Assembly (NCBI RefSeq): GCF_001189365.1
Contig: NZ_LFJJ01000095.1
Coordinates: forward strand, 1 to 40,896
DNA length: 40,896 nucleotides
Source of the DNA: Candidatus Burkholderia verschuerenii
GTDB taxonomy: Bacteria; Pseudomonadota; Gammaproteobacteria; Burkholderiales; Burkholderiaceae
Reading direction: 5' to 3'
The number at the start of each line of letters is the position of its first letter. Positions within the stretch are counted from its first letter, which is position 1. A program made the position numbers and the translations under genes. Of this stretch, positions 28,998 through 38,322 are shown in pieces. The notes beneath the pieces are model-generated. The model was given only the letters and a program-made list of their open reading frames with translations. It had not been told where the DNA came from and did not search any database.

Positions 28998-30119
28998 TTA
29001 CTTGTCCAGCAGAATGCGAAGCATGCGACGCAGCGGCTCGGCCGCGCCCCACAGAAGCTGATCGCCGACCGTGAAAGCCGACAGATATTCGCCGCCCATC
29101 GCGAGCTTGCGCAGACGGCCGACCGGCACCGTCAGCGTGCCCGTGACGACTGCCGGCGACAGATCGCGCATCGACGCTTCGCGCTCGTTCGGCACGACCT
29201 TCACCCAGTCGTTCGCCGAGGCAAGGATGCCGTTCACTTCGTCCAGCGGCACGTCCTTCTTGAGCTTGATGGTCAGCGCCTGCGAGTGGCAGCGCATCGC
29301 GCCGATACGCACGCACAGACCGTCGACGGGAATCGAGCCCGGCTGGCCCATCGCGGGCTTGCCGAGAATCTTGTTGGTTTCCGCGCCGCCCTTCCACTCT
29401 TCCTTCGACATGCCGTTGCCGAGATCCTTGTCGATCCACGGAATCAGCGAGCCCGCGAGCGGCACGCCGAAGTTGTCGGTCGGCATGGCGTCGCTGTTCA
29501 TCGTGGCGAGCACCTTGCGGTCGATATCGAGAATGGCCGACGACGGATTGGCCAGATCGCTCGCCACCGACGCGTGCAGCGCGCCCATCTGCGACAGCAG
29601 TTCGCGCATGTTCTGCGCGCCCGCGCCCGATGCCGCCTGATACGTCATGGCTGTGAGCCAGTCGACGAGGCCTTCGCGGAACAGGCCGCCGAGCGCCATC
29701 AGCATCAGGCTGACCGTGCAGTTGCCGCCGATGAAATCACGTCCGCCCTTGACCAGCGAATCCTTGATGACGTCGAGGTTCACCGGATCGAGGATGATGA
29801 CCGCATCGTCCTTCATGCGCAGCGCCGAGGCCGCGTCGATCCAGTAGCCCTTCCAGCCCGCCGCGCGCAACTTCGGATACACGTCATTGGTGTAATCGCC
29901 GCCCTGGCACGTGATGATGGCGTCGCACTTTTTCAGGTCGTCGATGCTTGTCGCATCTTTGAGCTTCGTCTCGTTTTTGGCGAACGACGGCGCGTTGCCG
30001 CCCGCATTGCTGGTGCTGAAGAACACCGGTTCGATCAGATCGAAATCGCCTTCCTGCTGCATGCGCTGCATCAGGACGCTGCCGACCATGCCGCGCCAAC
30101 CAACGAGACCTACGTTCAT
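28998..30119 (-). CDS. asd: aspartate-semialdehyde dehydrogenase
   Basis: Asd reduces aspartyl phosphate with NADPH, feeding lysine/diaminopimelate, threonine and methionine synthesis. The 373 residues have the NADP site [27 protein letters not shown], the active-site nucleophile Cys134 in [12 protein letters not shown], and [12 protein letters not shown] near the substrate site. This is the gram-negative Asd form. ATG 30119 follows an AGG-containing site. It lies between leuB and fimV, with a 384-base leader upstream that contains a small ORF. Confidence 0.97.
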   Translation of the reverse strand: MNVGLVGWRGMVGSVLMQRMQQEGDFDLIEPVFFSTSNAGGNAPSFAKNETKLKDATSIDDLKKCDAIITCQGGDYTNDVYPKLRAAGWKGYWIDAASALRMKDDAVIILDPVNLDVIKDSLVKGGRDFIGGNCTVSLMLMALGGLFREGLVDWLTAMTYQAASGAGAQNMRELLSQMGALHASVASDLANPSSAILDIDRKVLATMNSDAMPTDNFGVPLAGSLIPWIDKDLGNGMSKEEWKGGAETNKILGKPAMGQPGSIPVDGLCVRIGAMRCHSQALTIKLKKDVPLDEVNGILASANDWVKVVPNEREASMRDLSPAVVTGTLTVPVGRLRKLAMGGEYLSAFTVGDQLLWGAAEPLRRMLRILLDK

Positions 30120-30203
30120 GACTCACTACCTTTGAAGTGGACGCTTCCCCGCATCTTTACCCGGCGTGGCCGCGCAGGGAAGACGCTCGGACACGAGGGA
30201 CGA

Positions 30204-30356
30204 TCAGCGAATCGTGATCGCTTTGATGGAGATTTTCGTAATGCGTGTCGTAACCGTGGCGATTGCCACGATTTGCGTGCCGATGGCGAGTTCCGCCGAG
30301 CGAGCTTGTGCGCCGCCGCCGAGGGAATCCAGTGAGAATTGAGGGTTCTTCGCCAT
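30204..30356 (-). CDS. possible 50-residue hypothetical protein upstream of asd
   Basis: An open frame from ATG 30356 to TGA 30204-30206, beginning MAKNPQFSLDSLGGGAQARS and ending ITKISIKAITIR. It has an alternating hydrophobic/polar pattern in its C-terminal half, as for one or two beta strands, and no signal peptide or membrane segment. I do not recognise a family. No good ribosome-binding site precedes it. It fills the otherwise long leuB-asd gap, beyond the leuB terminator. It could be a real small gene or a chance frame in the asd leader. Confidence 0.3.
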   Translation of the reverse strand: MAKNPQFSLDSLGGGAQARSAELAIGTQIVAIATVTTRITKISIKAITIR

Positions 30357-30447
30357 GATTTTTGCAGTCTACACGAAACTTTGGCGTTTTCGTCGGCCGG
30401 ATTGGGCTCGCCGATGAAATTCGTGCGGATCCTGCGGGAACATCGGT

Positions 30448-30493
30448 AAAACGAGACGATCGGCCGCTTTATTGCAGTAAGCGGCCGATCGTC
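30448..30493 (-). terminator. leuB terminator, perfect 15-bp stem
   Basis: GACGATCGGCCGCTT (30455-30469) and AAGCGGCCGATCGTC (30479-30493) are exact complements around a nine-base loop. On the minus strand the stem is followed by TCGTTTTACC, a short T-run, 10 bases past the leuB stop codon. It ends the leuC-leuD-leuB unit. Confidence 0.85.
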
Positions 30494-30503
30494 CCGCGTG
30501 CGA

Positions 30504-31571
30504 TTACAGCGCCTTCAGCACTGCGTCGCCCATTTCCTTCGTGCCGACGATCTTGCCATCGGGCGTTGCGATATCGCCGGTGCGGTAGCCTTGCTCCAGC
30601 ACCTTTTTCACCGCGCTTTCGATACGATCGGCCTGCTCCGTCTTGCCGAGCGAGTAACGCAGCATCATCGCGGCGGAGAGAATGGTCGCCAGCGGATTGG
30701 CGACGCCCTTGCCCGCGATATCCGGCGCGGACCCGTGCGACGGCTCGTAGAGGCCCTTGTTGGCCTTGTTGAGCGACGCCGACGGCAACATGCCGATGGA
30801 ACCGGTCAGCATCGCCGCTTCGTCGGAGAGGATGTCGCCGAACATGTTGCCGGTCACGACCACGTCGAACGCTTTCGGCGCCTTGACGAGCTGCATCGCC
30901 GCGTTGTCGACGTACATGTGCGACAGCTCGACGTCCGCATATTCCTTCGACACGTCGATCATGATGTCGCGCCAGAACTGCGACGTTTCCAGCACGTTCG
31001 CCTTGTCGACGCTCGTCAGCTTCTTCTGACGCTTCTGCGCCGCCTGAAACGCGACATGCGCGATACGGCGCACTTCGGGCTCCGAATAACGCATCGTGTC
31101 GAAGCCTTCCTGCGCGCCTTCGAACAGACCGTCCGGCGAAGGACGCACGCCGCGCGGCTGACCGAAGTAGATGTCGCCGTTCAGTTCGCGCACGATCAGG
31201 ATATCGAGGCCCGAGACGATTTCGGCTTTAAGCGACGACGCGCCCGTCAGTTGCGGATAGCAGATCGCCGGACGGAAATTCGCGAACAGTTGCAGATGCT
31301 TGCGCAAGCCCAGAATGGCCTGCTCGGGACGCAGCGCGCGCTCGAGCTTGTCGTACTTCCAGTCGCCGACCGCGCCGAAGAGAATCGAGTCGGCTTCTTT
31401 CGCGAGCTTCAGCGTCGAGTCCGGCAGCGGATGGCCGTGCGCTTCGTAACCTGCGCCGCCGACCGGCGCTTCTTCGAGCTCGAACTTTTCGCCGAGCGCG
31501 TTCAGCACCTTGACCGCTTCGGCCATGATTTCCGGACCGATGCCGTCGCCGGGGAGGATTGCAATCTTCAT
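30504..31571 (-). CDS. leuB: 3-isopropylmalate dehydrogenase
   Basis: LeuB oxidises and decarboxylates 3-isopropylmalate with NAD to give the leucine keto acid. The 355 residues have [33 protein letters not shown] (substrate arginines), [15 protein letters not shown] (metal-binding Asp residues) and [17 protein letters not shown] 31571 lies 22 bases after leuD, in one operon with leuC and leuD. Confidence 0.97.
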   Translation of the reverse strand: MKIAILPGDGIGPEIMAEAVKVLNALGEKFELEEAPVGGAGYEAHGHPLPDSTLKLAKEADSILFGAVGDWKYDKLERALRPEQAILGLRKHLQLFANFRPAICYPQLTGASSLKAEIVSGLDILIVRELNGDIYFGQPRGVRPSPDGLFEGAQEGFDTMRYSEPEVRRIAHVAFQAAQKRQKKLTSVDKANVLETSQFWRDIMIDVSKEYADVELSHMYVDNAAMQLVKAPKAFDVVVTGNMFGDILSDEAAMLTGSIGMLPSASLNKANKGLYEPSHGSAPDIAGKGVANPLATILSAAMMLRYSLGKTEQADRIESAVKKVLEQGYRTGDIATPDGKIVGTKEMGDAVLKAL

Positions 31572-31593
31572 CTTTGTTTTCCTTTCTGCGTGT

Positions 31594-32244
31594 TTATCCG
31601 ACGAGGCGGTTATTCAACCACGGCTGCTTCGTCAAACGTTCCGCTTCGTATTGCTTGATCTTGTCCGCGTGACGCAGCGTGAGACCGATATCGTCGAAAC
31701 CGTTCAGCAAGCAGTATTTACGGAAGCCCGGTACGTTGAACGGATACTCCGTGCCGTCGCCCGTGCGCACGACCTGCTTTTCCAGATCGATGGTCAGCTT
31801 GAAGCCGACGAACGCGTTCGTCTCGTTGATCAGCTTGTCGACTTGCTGCTCCGTCAGCACGACCGGCAGCAGGCCGTTCTTGAAGCAGTTGTTAAAGAAG
31901 ATATCCGCGAAGCTCGGCGCGATGATCGCGCGGAAGCCGTACTGATCCAGCGCCCAGGGCGCGTGCTCGCGCGAGCTGCCGCAGCCGAAATTCTTGCGCG
32001 TCAAAAGAATCGATGCGCCCTGATAACGCTGGTGGTTCAGCACGAAATCCGGATTCAGCGGACGCTTGCTGTTGTCCTGTCCGGGCTGGCCGACATCGAG
32101 ATAACGCCATTCGTCGAACGCATTCGGACCGAAGCCGGTGCGCTTGATCGACTTCAGAAACTGCTTCGGAATGATCGCGTCCGTGTCGACGTTTTCGCGA
32201 TCGAGCGGCGCGACGAGGCCGCTATGTACGGTGAATTTTTCCAT
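31594..32244 (-). CDS. leuD: 3-isopropylmalate dehydratase small subunit
   Basis: LeuD is the swivelling small subunit that pairs with LeuC to isomerise 2-isopropylmalate. The 216 residues are the normal length: [15 protein letters not shown] at the N-terminus, and [15 protein letters not shown] and [17 protein letters not shown] in the middle. ATG 32244 lies 24 bases after the leuC stop. In relatives an entericidin-like small gene is, as far as I recall, often placed between leuC and leuD; the 24-base gap here leaves no room for one. Confidence 0.97.
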   Translation of the reverse strand: MEKFTVHSGLVAPLDRENVDTDAIIPKQFLKSIKRTGFGPNAFDEWRYLDVGQPGQDNSKRPLNPDFVLNHQRYQGASILLTRKNFGCGSSREHAPWALDQYGFRAIIAPSFADIFFNNCFKNGLLPVVLTEQQVDKLINETNAFVGFKLTIDLEKQVVRTGDGTEYPFNVPGFRKYCLLNGFDDIGLTLRHADKIKQYEAERLTKQPWLNNRLVG

Positions 32245-32268
32245 GGTCTTTCTCGATATCCGGGTTGA

Positions 32269-33678
32269 TCACGCGAGCTTGCGCACGTCGACGAAATGGC
32301 CTTCGATCGCGGCGGCGGCGGCCATCGCGGGGCTCACGAGGTGCGTGCGTCCGCCCGCGCCCTGACGGCCTTCGAAGTTGCGGTTCGACGTCGATGCACA
32401 TCGTTCGCCCGAATCGAGGCGGTCGGCGTTCATCGCGAGACACATCGAGCAGCCCGGCTCGCGCCATTCGAAACCGGCGTCCGTGAAAATCTTGTCAAGG
32501 CCTTCGCGCTCGGCTTGCGCCTTCACGAGACCCGAGCCCGGCACGACCATCGCCAGGCGAATGTTCGATGCGACGCGCTTGCCCAGCGACTTTACGACAT
32601 ACGCGGCGGCGCGCAAATCTTCAATACGCGCATTCGTGCACGAGCCGATGAAGATCTTGTCCGGCTTGATCGCGTCGATCGGTGTGTTCGGCTGCAGCGC
32701 CATGTACGTGAGCGCGCGTTCCATCGCGTCGCGCTTGACCGGATCCTTTTCCTTCTCGGGATCGGGCACTCGGCCGTCGATCGACGTCACCATTTCCGGC
32801 GACGTGCCCCACGTCACTTGCGGCACGATCTCGGCGGCATTCAACTCGACGACGCGATCGAACTGCGCGCCGTCATCCGACTTGAACTGACGCCAGTATT
32901 CCACCGCCTGATTCCACTCGACGCCCTGCGGCGAGTACGGACGGTCCTTCAGATAGTTGATCGTCGTGTCGTCCACCGCGACCATGCCGGCGCGCGCGCC
33001 CGCTTCGATCGCCATGTTGCAAACGGTCATGCGGCCTTCCATCGTCAACGAACGGATGGTCGATCCGCCGAATTCGATCGCGTAACCGGTGCCGCCCGCC
33101 GTGCCGATCTTGCCGATGATCGCCAGCACGATGTCCTTCGCCGTGCAGCCGCGCGGCAACTGGCCTTCCACCTTCACGAGCATGTTCTTGCTCTTCTTCT
33201 GCAAGAGCGTTTGCGTGACGAGCACGTGCTCCACTTCCGACGTGCCGATGCCGTGCGCCAGCGCGCCGAACGCGCCGTGCGTGGACGTGTGCGAATCGCC
33301 GCAGACGATGGTCATGCCCGGCAGCGTCGCGCCCTGCTCCGGCCCGATGATATGCACGATGCCCTGACGCAGATCGTTCATCTTGAATTGCGTGATGCCG
33401 AAGCTATCGCAGTTGGCGTCGAGCGTATCGACTTGCAGCTTCGACACCGGATCGGCGATGCCGTGTGAGCGGTCGGTGGTCGGCACGTTGTGGTCGGACA
33501 CGGCCAGATTCGCGCTGATGCGCCACACCGGACGCTTCTCCAGCTTGAGGCCTTCGAAGGCCTGCGGGCTGGTCACTTCATGCAGCAGATGACGGTCGAT
33601 GTAGAGGATCGAGGTGCCGTCTTCTTCGGTGTGGACGACGTGCGTGTTCCACAGTTTGTCGTACAGAGTCTGAGCCAT
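32269..33678 (-). CDS. leuC: 3-isopropylmalate dehydratase large subunit
   Basis: LeuC carries the [4Fe-4S] cluster of isopropylmalate isomerase. ATG 33678 begins [14 protein letters not shown]; longer in-frame starts upstream only add promoter sequence. The 469 residues include the cluster cysteines Cys347 ([11 protein letters not shown]), Cys410 and Cys413 (CSMC), plus [13 protein letters not shown]. It is the first gene of leuC-leuD-leuB, divergent from hipBA across a 407-base region. Confidence 0.97.
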   Translation of the reverse strand: MAQTLYDKLWNTHVVHTEEDGTSILYIDRHLLHEVTSPQAFEGLKLEKRPVWRISANLAVSDHNVPTTDRSHGIADPVSKLQVDTLDANCDSFGITQFKMNDLRQGIVHIIGPEQGATLPGMTIVCGDSHTSTHGAFGALAHGIGTSEVEHVLVTQTLLQKKSKNMLVKVEGQLPRGCTAKDIVLAIIGKIGTAGGTGYAIEFGGSTIRSLTMEGRMTVCNMAIEAGARAGMVAVDDTTINYLKDRPYSPQGVEWNQAVEYWRQFKSDDGAQFDRVVELNAAEIVPQVTWGTSPEMVTSIDGRVPDPEKEKDPVKRDAMERALTYMALQPNTPIDAIKPDKIFIGSCTNARIEDLRAAAYVVKSLGKRVASNIRLAMVVPGSGLVKAQAEREGLDKIFTDAGFEWREPGCSMCLAMNADRLDSGERCASTSNRNFEGRQGAGGRTHLVSPAMAAAAAIEGHFVDVRKLA

Positions 33679-33733
33679 GATGAGCGCTTTCGTAGGTGAC
33701 TGCGGGGTTGATCTGTTACCGGCTTGTACGATG

Positions 33734-33788
33734 ATTATGCCACTTTCACGACGCGCGCGGGTACTAGGATGATGAGAAAAACCTAGTA
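33734..33788 (-). promoter_or_regulatory. leuC promoter region with a 7-bp inverted repeat
   Basis: On the minus strand a -10-like CATAAT (plus strand ATTATG, 33734-33739) lies 56 bases before the leuC ATG. Upstream of it, TACTAGG (33762-33768) and CCTAGTA (33782-33788) are perfect inverted copies with a 13-base AT-rich spacer. That is the right place for an activator site, for example a LysR-type protein. No good -35 box is seen, which fits an activator-dependent promoter. The regulator is not in the window. Confidence 0.45.
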
Positions 33789-33979
33789 AAAACAAGTGGT
33801 TATGGTGGTGTCAGTACCTGGATAAGTTGTGCCCAGCTGGCGCTCAGCACGATGCGCGTGACGGCAGAGCTGGAAAATCCCACCTCATGATTTTCTCTTG
33901 GCACGAACACGCGCCTTCGTTTCTATATTCGACAACTTTGAGTTCACAGGGTTACGGAAAGAGAAAATTGTCGGTATGC

Positions 33980-34071
33980 GGAAACTATAATCTACAAACT
34001 TCCTTTTCGACCTATAATTTCCATATTCGATAAACAATGGTCGAGCCAGATATCGTATTCACATAGTTTCC
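33980..34071 (+). promoter_or_regulatory. AT-rich hipBA leader with three GGAAAYTATA elements
   Basis: The leader is much richer in A and T than any other part of the window. GGAAACTATAA occurs at 33980-33990. Its relative GGAAATTATAG is on the minus strand at 34012-34022, and GGAAACTAT is again on the minus strand at 34063-34071. Two TATAAT boxes lie inside the first two elements (33986-33991, 34013-34018). HipB proteins repress their own operon by binding several spaced operators, so these are candidate HipB sites (inference). Confidence 0.5.
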
Positions 34072-34085
34072 ACATCCGGAAAATC

Positions 34086-34385
34086 ATGCCGCGCTCGCTT
34101 CCGCTCCCTGTGAAGAACACCAGCCCGCTTGCCAGCGACCTGACCGCGCTGGGCCTGCTGGTCCGTAACAGGCGTCACGAACAATCCATGCGTATCGACA
34201 ATGCCGCCGCCCTGCTCGGCGTGTCCACGAGCGTTCTATCGCGCCTGGAGAACGGCAATCCGGTCGGCAGCGACCGCCTGTTGCGCGTGCTCGATGGCTT
34301 GGGCCTGAGCCTTCTCGTCGTGGCCCGCGCGGACTCCGGCAAGCTGCTCCGCGCGCTCGGGCCGTCCGATGAGGCGGCGACCTGA
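34086..34385 (+). CDS. hipB: HipB-like antitoxin, Xre-family DNA-binding protein
   Basis: 99 residues with one helix-turn-helix of the Cro/C1 type (about 35-75: RIDNAAALLGVSTSVLSRLE and NGNPVGSDRLLRVLDGLGL). This is the usual antitoxin of a HipA kinase: it neutralises HipA and represses the operon. ATG 34086 follows the AT-rich leader. TGA 34383-34385 overlaps the hipA ATG by one base, as in classical hipBA. The N-terminal 15 residues are proline-rich and unlike the E. coli protein. Confidence 0.88.
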   Translation: MPRSLPLPVKNTSPLASDLTALGLLVRNRRHEQSMRIDNAAALLGVSTSVLSRLENGNPVGSDRLLRVLDGLGLSLLVVARADSGKLLRALGPSDEAAT

Positions 34386-35737
34386 TGGAGCACATTCTTC
34401 AGGTCGCCACGCAGGGTGCGCTGGTCGGACGCGTCGGGTTCGATTCGAACGACGAACGCTTCACATTCCACTACGACGACGCCTGGCGCGCACGCGATGA
34501 CAGCTATCCCCTGTCTCCGCACATTCCGCTGAACGGCGACGCGCCGAAGTCGGCTTCGGTGCAGCGCTTTCTGGCCAATCTGCTGCCGGAAGGCCGCGCA
34601 CTCGATGTAGCGTCCATAGCCAGCCAGATTTCCAAGGACAACATCTTCGGGCTGGTGCGTGTGTTGGGAAAGGAACCCGTCGGCGCGCTGAGTTTCCAGC
34701 CCTTTCCAGACGGAGCGAGCGCCGCGCTTGCGCCGGCACTCGCTCCGCAACGTCGCGTGATCTCGGACGCCGAACTCAGCGAACGCATCCGCGACCGCGA
34801 TACGCTCCCGTTTCCGGTCTGGGACCAGAAGGTGCGTCTGTCGGTCGCCGGCTATCAGGACAAGTTGCAGGTTCTCGTGGAAGGCGATCGACTTTCGCTC
34901 GCGGACGGTTCGCTCAGCTCCACGCACATCCTCAAGCCTGATTCGCGCAATGCCGCAACGCCTCACATGGTCGCCAACGAGCATTTCTGCATGACGCTGG
35001 CCGCGCGAATGGGCTTGCCGGTGGCGCCGGTCTCGCTGCGCAGGATTCTCGAGCCCGTGCTGCTCATCGAGCGCTTCGATCGCGAAATCCAGGTCGACGA
35101 TGCGCGCGGCGAGGCGACGACCGTCCGCCGCATTCATGCCATCGATGGCTGTCAGGCGCTGGATGCATCCGTGTCGTATAAGTACGAGCGCAACTTCGGC
35201 AACGCGCCGGAGGTGCGCAATATTCGCGAGGACGTGAGTTTCGAGCGGCTCTTCTCGATCGGCCGTCTGATGGAAAATCCGGCGCAGGCGCGCGGCGTCA
35301 TGCTGCGATGGGCGCTATTTCAGTTGCTCATCGGCAATAGCGACGCGCACGGCAAGAACATCTCGTTCTTCGTCCGTCATTCGGGGCTATCGCCCGCGCC
35401 GTTCTACGATCTCGTCTCCGTCAATGTCTATGGCGACGGCGTCGAGCAGGACATGGCGATGGCTTACGGCGATGTTTTCCACCTCGGCGACATCACACCC
35501 TTCGCGATGGCGGACTTCGCTCATCGCACCGCCACGCAGCCAGCCTTTCTCGCGAGGGAACTGACGCGGCTGGCAAAGCTCGCGACGCGCACCGCCGACG
35601 AGTTGGCCGCGTCAGAGTCGTACATCGGCGACGAACGCGCTCTCGTGCACGATATCGCGCGATTCATCGCGGTGCAGTCGGAACATCTGACGAGGCTTGC
35701 GCCCGCTATATCGAAGGTCGATAAGGCGCTGCTCTGA
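34385..35737 (+). CDS. hipA: HipA-type serine/threonine kinase toxin
   Basis: 450 residues, near the 440 of E. coli HipA, which phosphorylates glutamyl-tRNA synthetase and causes growth arrest and persistence. Features: an N-terminal HipA domain (about 1-110, with SPHIPLNGDAPKSASVQRFL and LLPEGRA), and the P-loop RLSVAGYQDKL with Ser153 at the place of the autophosphorylated serine. Lys184 (HILKPD) fits the ATP-binding lysine. The catalytic loop LLIGNSDAHGKNISF has Asp320, and Asp342 in FYDLVS is the metal-binding position. All kinase residues appear intact. It is translationally coupled to hipB and convergent with gltA. The cellular target is not deducible. Confidence 0.92.
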   Translation: MEHILQVATQGALVGRVGFDSNDERFTFHYDDAWRARDDSYPLSPHIPLNGDAPKSASVQRFLANLLPEGRALDVASIASQISKDNIFGLVRVLGKEPVGALSFQPFPDGASAALAPALAPQRRVISDAELSERIRDRDTLPFPVWDQKVRLSVAGYQDKLQVLVEGDRLSLADGSLSSTHILKPDSRNAATPHMVANEHFCMTLAARMGLPVAPVSLRRILEPVLLIERFDREIQVDDARGEATTVRRIHAIDGCQALDASVSYKYERNFGNAPEVRNIREDVSFERLFSIGRLMENPAQARGVMLRWALFQLLIGNSDAHGKNISFFVRHSGLSPAPFYDLVSVNVYGDGVEQDMAMAYGDVFHLGDITPFAMADFAHRTATQPAFLARELTRLAKLATRTADELAASESYIGDERALVHDIARFIAVQSEHLTRLAPAISKVDKALL

Positions 35738-35773
35738 CGAGGCTGCGCGGTCGGCTATCGAGTTCGTCGTCGC

Positions 35774-35811
35774 AAAACAAAAGCCCCCGGCGATCACTCG
35801 CCGGGGGCTTT
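35774..35811 (-). terminator. gltA terminator
   Basis: AAAGCCCCCGGCGA (35780-35793) and TCGCCGGGGGCTTT (35798-35811) are exact complements around TCAC. On the minus strand a T-rich tail (TTTTGTTTT) follows. It lies between the convergent hipA and gltA and may serve both. Confidence 0.88.
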
Positions 35812-35835
35812 GTACTTCCGAATCAACCGTTCAAC

Positions 35836-37137
35836 TTACCGCTTCGTAATCGCCTTCGCCTCGCGCGGCGTCTGGCCGATAAACAACTGACGCGGACGGC
35901 CGATCTTTTGCTCGGGATCGGCGATCATCTCGTTCCACTGCGCGATCCAGCCGACCGTACGTGCCATCGCGAAGATACACGTGAACATCGACGTCGGGAT
36001 GCCCAGCGCGCGCTGCACGATGCCCGAATAGAAGTCGACGTTCGGATACAGCTTGCGCGACACGAAATATTCGTCTTCCAGCGCGATCTTTTCCAGTTCC
36101 ATCGCGAGCTTGAACAGCGGGTCGTCGTGCAGGCCCAGTTCGTTCAGCACTTCGTGGCAGGTTTCGCGCATCAGCTTGGCGCGCGGATCGTAGTTCTTGT
36201 AGACGCGGTGACCGAATCCCATCAGCTTCACGCCGGAGTTCTTGTCCTTCACCTGCTTGATGAACTCGGGGATGTTGTCGACCGAGCCGATCTCTTCGAG
36301 CATGTTCAGCGCGGCTTCGTTCGCGCCGCCGTGCGCCGGGCCCCACAGACACGCGATACCGGCCGCGATACACGCGAACGGATTCGCGCCCGACGAACCC
36401 GCCAGACGCACCGTCGAGGTCGACGCATTCTGCTCGTGGTCCGCGTGCAGAATCAGGATACGGTCGAGGGCGCGCACCAGCACGTCGTTGACCTTGTACT
36501 CTTCGCACGGGTTCGAGAACATCATGTACATGAAGTTCGCGCTGTACGACAGTTCGTTCTTCGGATACACGAACGGCTGGCCGATGCTGAACTTGTACGC
36601 CATGGCGACCAGCGTCGGCAGCTTCGCGATCATGCGAATGGCCGACACTTCACGATGACGCGCATCGTTGATGTTCAGCGAGTCGTGATAGAACGCCGAC
36701 AGCGCGCCGACCGCAGCCGTCAGCACGGCCATCGGATGCGCGTCGCGACGGAAGCCGCGGAAGAAGAAGTGCATCTGTTCGTGCACCATCGTGTGACGCG
36801 TGACCGTGTCCACGAATTCGGCCTTCTGCGCTTCGGTCGGCAGTTCGCCTTTCAGCAGCAGGTAGCACGTTTCGAGGAAGTCGGCGTTCACCGCGAGTTG
36901 CTCGATCGGGTAGCCGCGATACAGCAGCTCGCCCTTGTCGCCATCGATATAGGTGATGGCGGAATTGCACGACGCCGTCGACATGAAGCTCGGGTCATAC
37001 GTGAACTTGCCGGTCTGACCGTACAACTTGCGGATGTCGATCACGTCCGGGCCCATCGTGCCCTTGTAGATCGGCATTTCGACGCTCGGCGAGTTGTCGC
37101 TGAACGATAGCGTGGCTTTAACATCTGATGGGGTCAT
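35836..37137 (-). CDS. gltA: citrate synthase (type II)
   Basis: Condenses acetyl-CoA and oxaloacetate, the entry step of the TCA cycle. The 433 residues match the long gram-negative, NADH-sensitive type. Catalytic residues are His269 ([11 protein letters not shown]), His310 ([15 protein letters not shown]) and Asp368 (PNVDFYSG). ATG 37137 is preceded by GAGG seven bases upstream. It is on the same strand as the sdh genes, 194 bases after sdhE, a usual pairing in Burkholderiaceae. Confidence 0.97.
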   Translation of the reverse strand: MTPSDVKATLSFSDNSPSVEMPIYKGTMGPDVIDIRKLYGQTGKFTYDPSFMSTASCNSAITYIDGDKGELLYRGYPIEQLAVNADFLETCYLLLKGELPTEAQKAEFVDTVTRHTMVHEQMHFFFRGFRRDAHPMAVLTAAVGALSAFYHDSLNINDARHREVSAIRMIAKLPTLVAMAYKFSIGQPFVYPKNELSYSANFMYMMFSNPCEEYKVNDVLVRALDRILILHADHEQNASTSTVRLAGSSGANPFACIAAGIACLWGPAHGGANEAALNMLEEIGSVDNIPEFIKQVKDKNSGVKLMGFGHRVYKNYDPRAKLMRETCHEVLNELGLHDDPLFKLAMELEKIALEDEYFVSRKLYPNVDFYSGIVQRALGIPTSMFTCIFAMARTVGWIAQWNEMIADPEQKIGRPRQLFIGQTPREAKAITKR

Positions 37138-37331
37138 AGCACATCCTCAATCGAAGGTATAGATACAGGTTTCGATAATTTGCACGACGGAAGCTGCGCG
37201 GGCAAAGGCCTGTACTGGTGGCCGGTGGTCTCTTTGCCGGCCTGTTATTTAGCCGGTCCGTCGTGAAGCCTGAGTTAAGCACCCAGTGCGGACCTGCCTA
37301 TTTTGCAAAACTCCGTGGATTTCTGCCGAAA

Positions 37332-37601
37332 TCACACGTTCCGCAGCATCTGCAGCAGGCGCACGACGTCCGGCGTGGCGAGATCGCCTTCCGGCTCGGT
37401 GCGCGCGAGCAGCAGGTCCATCAATTCGTTGTCGCTCAGCTCAAGCAAACGGGTCAAAGCGGCCACGTCGGCGTCGCTGAGCTGTTGTTCGTATTTGCTG
37501 AAGAAACGTTCGAAAATCAGATCGTTTTCCAGCAGCCCGCGCCGGGCGCGCCAGCGAAGGCGAGCGCGGCGCAGCGGGTCGGACTGATGCGATTCGTCCA
37601 T
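37332..37601 (-). CDS. sdhE: succinate dehydrogenase FAD assembly factor
   Basis: An 89-residue DUF339/SdhE protein with the conserved ARRGLLENDLIFERFF (RGxxE motif) and LTRLLELSDNELMDLLL. It helps attach FAD covalently to SdhA. ATG 37601 is one base from the sdhB stop, so it is part of the sdh operon. Confidence 0.94.
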   Translation of the reverse strand: MDESHQSDPLRRARLRWRARRGLLENDLIFERFFSKYEQQLSDADVAALTRLLELSDNELMDLLLARTEPEGDLATPDVVRLLQMLRNV

Positions 37602-37602
37602 G

Positions 37603-38304
37603 TCAGACCGCCCTACGCACCATCAATTCCTTGATCTTGCCAATCGCCTTGGTCGGGTTCAGCCCCTTCGGGCACACGTCGACGCAATTCATGATCGTGT
37701 GGCAACGGAACAGACGATACGGGTCTTCCAGATTATCCAGACGCTCGCCGGTCGCTTCATCGCGACTGTCCGCGATAAAACGGTAAGCCTGCAGCAAGCC
37801 CGCCGGACCCACGAACTTGTCCGGATTCCACCAGAAGCTCGGGCACGACGTCGAGCAGCTCGCGCACAGAATGCATTCGTACAGGCCGTCGAGCTCGTCG
37901 CGCTCAACCGGCGACTGCAGACGCTCCTTCTCCGGCGGCGGCGTATCGTTGATCAAATACGGCTTGATCGAATGATACTGATTAAAAAATTGCGTGAAGT
38001 CGCAGATCAGGTCGCGCACCACCGGCAGACCCGGCAGCGGACGCAGCACGATCTTCTGCGGCAGTTCGTTCAGGTTCGTCAGACACGCGAGACCATTCTT
38101 GCCGTTGATGTTCATCGCGTCCGATCCGCACACGCCTTCGCGGCACGAGCGACGGAACGACAAGGTTTCGTCGACTTCCTTCAACTTCACCAATGCATCC
38201 AGCAGCATGCGCTCGTGCGTCAGATCGAGCTCGTACGTCTGCATGCGCGGCGCTGCGTCCTTGTCCGGATCGTAGCGATAGACTTCAAAAATTCTCTTTG
38301 CCAT
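37603..38304 (-). CDS. sdhB: succinate dehydrogenase iron-sulfur subunit
   Basis: 233 residues linking the flavoprotein to the membrane quinone site. Ferredoxin-type [2Fe-2S] ligands lie in [20 protein letters not shown]; the [4Fe-4S] and [3Fe-4S] ligands lie in [16 protein letters not shown] and [17 protein letters not shown]. All cysteines of the usual set are present. It starts 18 bases after sdhA. Confidence 0.97.
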   Translation of the reverse strand: MAKRIFEVYRYDPDKDAAPRMQTYELDLTHERMLLDALVKLKEVDETLSFRRSCREGVCGSDAMNINGKNGLACLTNLNELPQKIVLRPLPGLPVVRDLICDFTQFFNQYHSIKPYLINDTPPPEKERLQSPVERDELDGLYECILCASCSTSCPSFWWNPDKFVGPAGLLQAYRFIADSRDEATGERLDNLEDPYRLFRCHTIMNCVDVCPKGLNPTKAIGKIKELMVRRAV

Positions 38305-38322
38305 TTGAATTTCCCCTGTGCC

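Noticed and set aside
33827..34033. A 68-codon ORF in the leuC-hipB gap
   Set aside because: It runs through the AT-rich operator/promoter region, has no ribosome-binding site and no family likeness.
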